The notes below the pieces were generated by a model. That model saw nothing but the letters and a program-made list of their open reading frames with translations. It was not told the DNA's origin and did not search any database. Shown here piece by piece: positions 60,901 to 64,000 of a DNA stretch of 64,000 bases. Made by a program: the position numbers and the translations under genes. The DNA is from Acanthaster planci (taxonomy: Eukaryota > Echinodermata > Asteroidea > Valvatida > Acanthasteridae): NCBI RefSeq assembly GCF_001949145.1, contig NW_019091578.1, forward strand, positions 108,859 to 172,858, written 5' to 3'. Within the stretch, counting starts at the first letter, position 1. Each line of letters starts with the position of its first letter.

Positions 60901-62140
60901 ATGGCACCCTGACCTCATTCCTCCAACCCCTCAATGTAACAAACACATCCAGCTTTCTCATTTCCTGAAGAAGCTCTGCCATCTTGGTGGTCCGTTCCTC
61001 AAAAGTGGTCAGTGAAGATGACAGTGAGACTCTTTGCACATCATTTGTGCCAGCATCTCGCGTTATGTGGATGACGTCTGGACGATCCTGGAGATACTGA
61101 AGGACTTTTGGAGTGACGTAGCCTACTTGACGATCAGCAACAAAGAATGGCTTACATACTTCTCTGCTGGATCCTATTGGAAAGTAAAGACACACCAAAG
61201 AAAAGAAGTACTGCCACCAAGAGTATGGAATTGTAAGATACACGTAATTGTCATTGTTCCATCTGCTATCCCCAATTCTACCAATTCCAACCACGGCTGC
61301 CTCAAAGCAGAACTGGGGCTTGTCAGCTTTCAGCATGTCCAGTTGACAAGTATCTGTCCACTTTTGTTGCATCTGTCCGGTGCATTAGAAACTGGAACCA
61401 GACCACTCTAGGTACAAATGGATCTAGAACTTTATTTCCCTTGAAAAAAATCCTGCAGCGGTATTAATCTACCAAAAAGAAAAGAAAAACATGTATGGAA
61501 AGTAAACTTTTGAAATAACAGACAAAAAAAATAGAAATAATAACAACAGACCAGGGCTTGAACTTGGCCATGTCAACACATTAAGCTTGCTAAATAGCAT
61601 GTTTATCGGTTGACATGGTTGAGCTTTCACGATTAGACAGTGACTGGAAATTGAAACCTTATTGTGCAATGCTGTGACTATAGATTTGGAAGTCGTGTTA
61701 CTACATGTCTTTAAACTACTTACATGTAACTATACCTGTAGGCCTAGGCCAAGTCACTTGTTTTTTTATCACCAAGCATGAGGACGTACTACTATTACTG
61801 TATAGAGATTTACATAACAACACATGCATTTTTAGGTAATTTTCTAGATCAGTGATACAAACATGACGAAAGAAGTGAATTCAACAGGGGGTGTCCTAGC
61901 CTATGACAGGACTATGCATGGGCAATTGTTATCGTTTCCTAACTATACACCTAGTTAGGCTTATAAAATCATGTTATTAAAAATAACATGGTTGACATGG
62001 TTGAAACGCTAGGTGAGCAAACGTGAACATCTGTGAAGAAAATGAAACGGTCTACCTTTGGAGTAAAAAGAGTTGCACCATCTGACAACTTCCAGCATTT
62101 TATCTGACCAATGACTCGGCATACTCGATGAAGATGACAT
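54973..62140 (-). CDS. DUF4743-Nudix hydrolase (NUDT20/24- and Tnr3-like)
   Basis: Minus-strand exons: 62140-62056, 61173-60914, 60593-60530, 60117-59987, 59872-59754, 59421-59289, 58308-58212, 55037-54973; 317 aa. Residues about 29-150 are the N-terminal DUF4743 domain (CKPFFVADRQVGYV, VFVTLRGWRNEMYAVCA, ERAATCLFGIKQYGVHLNGY). A Nudix fold follows (MWIGRRSPTK, the Nudix box at 183-205, ETQFVYDLEFP, NCALVILDFL). Relatives in plants and yeast hydrolyse damaged thiamin diphosphate (oxy/oxo forms); that activity is inferred here. The box reads GGLPSGMLIKDC then LVKECAEEASI: the catalytic KExxEE core is present, but Met189 replaces the first consensus Glu, Lys197 replaces Arg and Ser204 replaces Gly. 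Intron 7 is long (3.2 kb). The start at 62140 (MSSSSSMPSHW) is the likeliest; an upstream in-frame ATG at 62299 would add 53 residues, perhaps a targeting peptide. Confidence 0.92.
61550..61640 (-). repeat. tRNA-derived SINE-like sequence in Nudix-gene intron 1
   Basis: The minus strand shows a tRNA-like order: AGCTCAACCATGTC (D-arm/A-box-like, near 61612-61625), an anticodon-arm-like hairpin, then GTTCAAGCCC (B-box match, 61554-61563). No proper acceptor stem is seen, so it is a decayed tRNA-type pol III element rather than a tRNA gene. Confidence 0.35.
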
Positions 62141-62718
62141 CTTTGCCAAAGAAGCCCCACAGATCCGCAACAAATATAAATGTAAACTCACTGCGCGTCG
62201 ATCACATCGATACACACCGCAGGGAACGAGAAACCGTTCTACGACTAGGCCTAAATAACACCTGGTCACTTGATTGGATACACGCCCCCAAATGTGCATT
62301 TGACCTTTTTACTGAACACAAATCATCAATCATCTTAGGGCCTAATCGGTTGTGTGTAAGCCTTCAGTCATTGAATCAAAAGTTTCCGAAGATCGAGAAG
62401 TCGAGACATAAAAGATAATCTGAGCTGTACAGTTATCTCTGTATTAACTCGCCACGACCTCTTGAGGGCGTCCTTTTGAATTGCACGTGCAGAGAGAGAG
62501 CTAGCTAGCTAGCTTAAGCCGTAAAGTTAAATGCTGCTTGTAATTTGGGTGCTGCATGCAACAGATAGAGATAAATACCCCCAATTCCAAAATCCGGAAA
62601 ATTACTCACAAATTTCCCATATTTTCAAGACACATATCAAATTAAGCTGACTTCCTTATCTTTCATTTTCCTTTCAATATTCAGTGGCTTAACTGATGAG
62701 TGCTGAAGATATTTCTCT

Positions 62719-62872
62719 TCAGAGATAATCACCCCCAAAAGAAAACAAGTCACGTGGCCCATCACCATAGAGCAATTTGGAGGGCCCAGTAGGCACAATA
62801 CTTTCAATCTGGCAGTCCTGCTGGTAGATTCCGTACTCCTTGACAAATTCATCCAGTCCATGTGCATATGCT
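62719..62872 (-). CDS. Probable last exon of an unrecognised gene (partial)
   Basis: On the minus strand, after an acceptor near 62873 (CTGTTAAG; 62871 is an alternative), about 50 codons run to a TGA at 62721-62719. The peptide contains AYAHGLDEFVKEYGIYQQDC, later VPTGPSKLLYGDG, and ends FSFGGDYL. Composition and the dense Gly/Pro/Asp/Tyr pattern look like a conserved soluble protein's C-terminus, unlike the low-complexity noise nearby. I do not recognise the family. Upstream exons would lie right of 62872, mostly outside the window. It is co-directional with the Nudix gene, about 580 bp upstream of that gene's start. Confidence 0.5.
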
Positions 62873-63344
62873 CTTAACAGCAGAGAATTTTACAACCTTA
62901 CAAATCGTGATTTGCGGCGAGTTTGGGCCTATTCACTGGCCTGCAACCTTATAGAGTAGTGCAGACTTCGGGCTTTGAAATGGCTGTTCATTAAATGAGC
63001 AGTGCGGCAAGCACGAACTCTGCATGTGCACTGACACAAAAACCACAATTTTGGTTCCAATAATTCATATGCTCAGTCATGTCACAACTCTCTATACAAA
63101 CAACTCTGAGCATGGAGCTCAGAGCGCGCCATATTGAGCATTTGCTAGGTTCCATTACAAACAACAACAGTGAAATTGTACATTAAAAAATCAAAGCAAC
63201 ACAGAAAAGACTGTTAATTCAAATAAATGTCGAATTTCTTTTCAAATCTGCTGGTGGTAAAATCATTGCCAAACAGGGCCTGTTAATTTAAGCAGGCACT
63301 GTACGCCCTGCCTCAATCCAATTCTCTGAGTTGAAAGTTCTCCG

Positions 63345-63537
63345 AGGGAGTCAGGTTGGCATCTTTTTCCTCACCTGACACCTCTGGGGGCCTGGGTTTG
63401 AATCCAGCTTGGTCCACGTGGATTGGGTTTTCAGTCCCAACCTAAGTCCATGGATTTCCCTGAAACATATCCGGGGTTTTCCTCCCACCTCTAACACTGA
63501 ACATTTTTTCATTGTCTTCTTCACTCATTATCATTCT
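63345..63537 (+). repeat. SINE-like element with pol III B box and a Deu-like body
   Basis: GGGTTTGAATCC at 63394-63405 matches a tRNA B box (GGTTCGAATCC type). It is followed by a body including CCACGTGGATTGGG, and later CCGGGGTTTTCCTCCCACC near 63471-63489. The latter resembles the conserved CCGGTTTCCTCCCAC-type core shared by Deu-domain SINEs (from memory). The 3' end abuts the foldback element at 63538. Confidence 0.5.
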
Positions 63538-63596
63538 TTAACCCTAACAGTCCTCAATCCTCCAACAGGTGAAGGATTGAGGACTGTTAGGGTTAA
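63538..63596. repeat. Short TTAA-ended foldback element, copy C (perfect)
   Basis: Fifty-nine bp with two perfect 24-bp inverted arms (starting TTAACCCTAACAGTCC, ending GGACTGTTAGGGTTAA) and the 11-bp loop CCAACAGGTGA. It is the best-preserved of three copies in this window. Confidence 0.95.
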
Positions 63597-64000
63597 GTAG
63601 CGCTAAATACCGTTGGATGATCATGCAGACATAAAGAAAGACACAAGAGCAAAATCCCTAATCGCTTGGAATATATAATGTTTTTTTTCCAAATTATTTG
63701 AAGAATCACAAAATATGAATGGGCTCTATTGCAAGTATCCACCCTTACGGCCTGCATCTCATACTTGCACTTAACAGTACTCTGTCATGTCTAGGTTTGG
63801 AGAACCATATCTCCTACACTGCAAACATCACTCAGTTGACCTCAAGGATTCTTTCAGTAACTCAACAGACTTCAAATTCTTGTCAGACGGCAAAAACTGG
63901 AACCACTTTTATTACACTTAGTTTGAACATCATTTATCTAGAAGTTGAAATGCTGGTCAAACTTTGTTTCAAATCATATGAGATGTGATCTGTGGGGAAA

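Larger units (their letters stand above)
62880..64000. other. Right edge: intron or intergenic sequence with repeats
   Basis: Probably intron of the gene ending at 62719. It contains the SINE-like sequence at 63345-63537 and the foldback at 63538-63596. A possible minus-strand mini-exon near 63790-63832 (acceptor TTTGCAG, donor GTTAAG) could belong to the same gene, but it is too short to support. Nothing else is recognisable. Confidence 0.4.

Noticed and set aside
61550-61640. Functional tRNA gene on the minus strand
   Set aside because: B-box and A-box-like words are present, but no complementary acceptor stem or clean cloverleaf can be drawn.
1-64000. CRISPR arrays, phage or bacterial operon features
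   Set aside because: The repeats have no spacer architecture, and the whole window is intron-rich animal DNA.

Overview
This is a metazoan nuclear genomic window. Every gene I can model has many GT-AG introns, codon use is unremarkable, and the families are animal ones. The DNA is AT-rich, with introns of a few hundred bases to about 1 kb, scattered short foldback elements and one assembly gap of 105 N. An intron-containing selenocysteine SPS2, an Egalitarian-type exonuclease-fold protein and a DUF4743-Nudix protein together suggest a marine invertebrate. I cannot fix the phylum from sequence alone.

Layout, left to right. (1) 81-22625, + strand: the complete coding region of GTF3C1, the largest TFIIIC subunit, in 34 exons that join in frame to about 2347 residues. 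(2) 26024-29876, +: a selenophosphate synthetase copy with Phe at the selenocysteine/cysteine position (called SPS1-F here). (3) 33523-39151, +: a second selenophosphate synthetase with an in-frame UGA at the Sec position (SPS2), followed by a convincing SECIS element at 39782-39818. (4) 44315-47059, -: TMEM115, a Golgi rhomboid-like membrane protein, 4 exons. (5) 49565-53070, +: an EXD1/Egalitarian-like DEDD 3'-5' exonuclease-fold protein, 5 exons. (6) 54973-62140, -: a DUF4743-Nudix hydrolase, 8 exons. (7) 62719-62872, -: probable last exon of an unrecognised gene that runs off the right edge.

The centrepiece is the tandem selenophosphate synthetase pair. Both copies have seven coding exons with the same intron phases and nearly identical exon lengths, so the duplication happened at DNA level. 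The downstream copy keeps the ancestral machinery: Sec30, Cys32, Lys33 and a SECIS. The upstream copy keeps the fold, the metal-binding Asp residues and Lys33, but has Phe30 and Ala32. This is the sequence signature of an SPS2-to-SPS1 split, caught with both products side by side. Both copies also carry a ZNF143/Staf-like motif about 190-220 bp upstream of the start codon.

Other genes are housekeeping neighbours with no evident operon logic. Repeats include a 59-bp TTAA-ended foldback element (three copies), a larger related foldback, tRNA-derived SINE-like sequences, a 39-bp minisatellite and a 12-bp repeat that contains the assembly gap. All exon borders were found by eye from splice signals, reading frame and remembered homologues. 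Joined lengths are multiples of three in all six complete genes.
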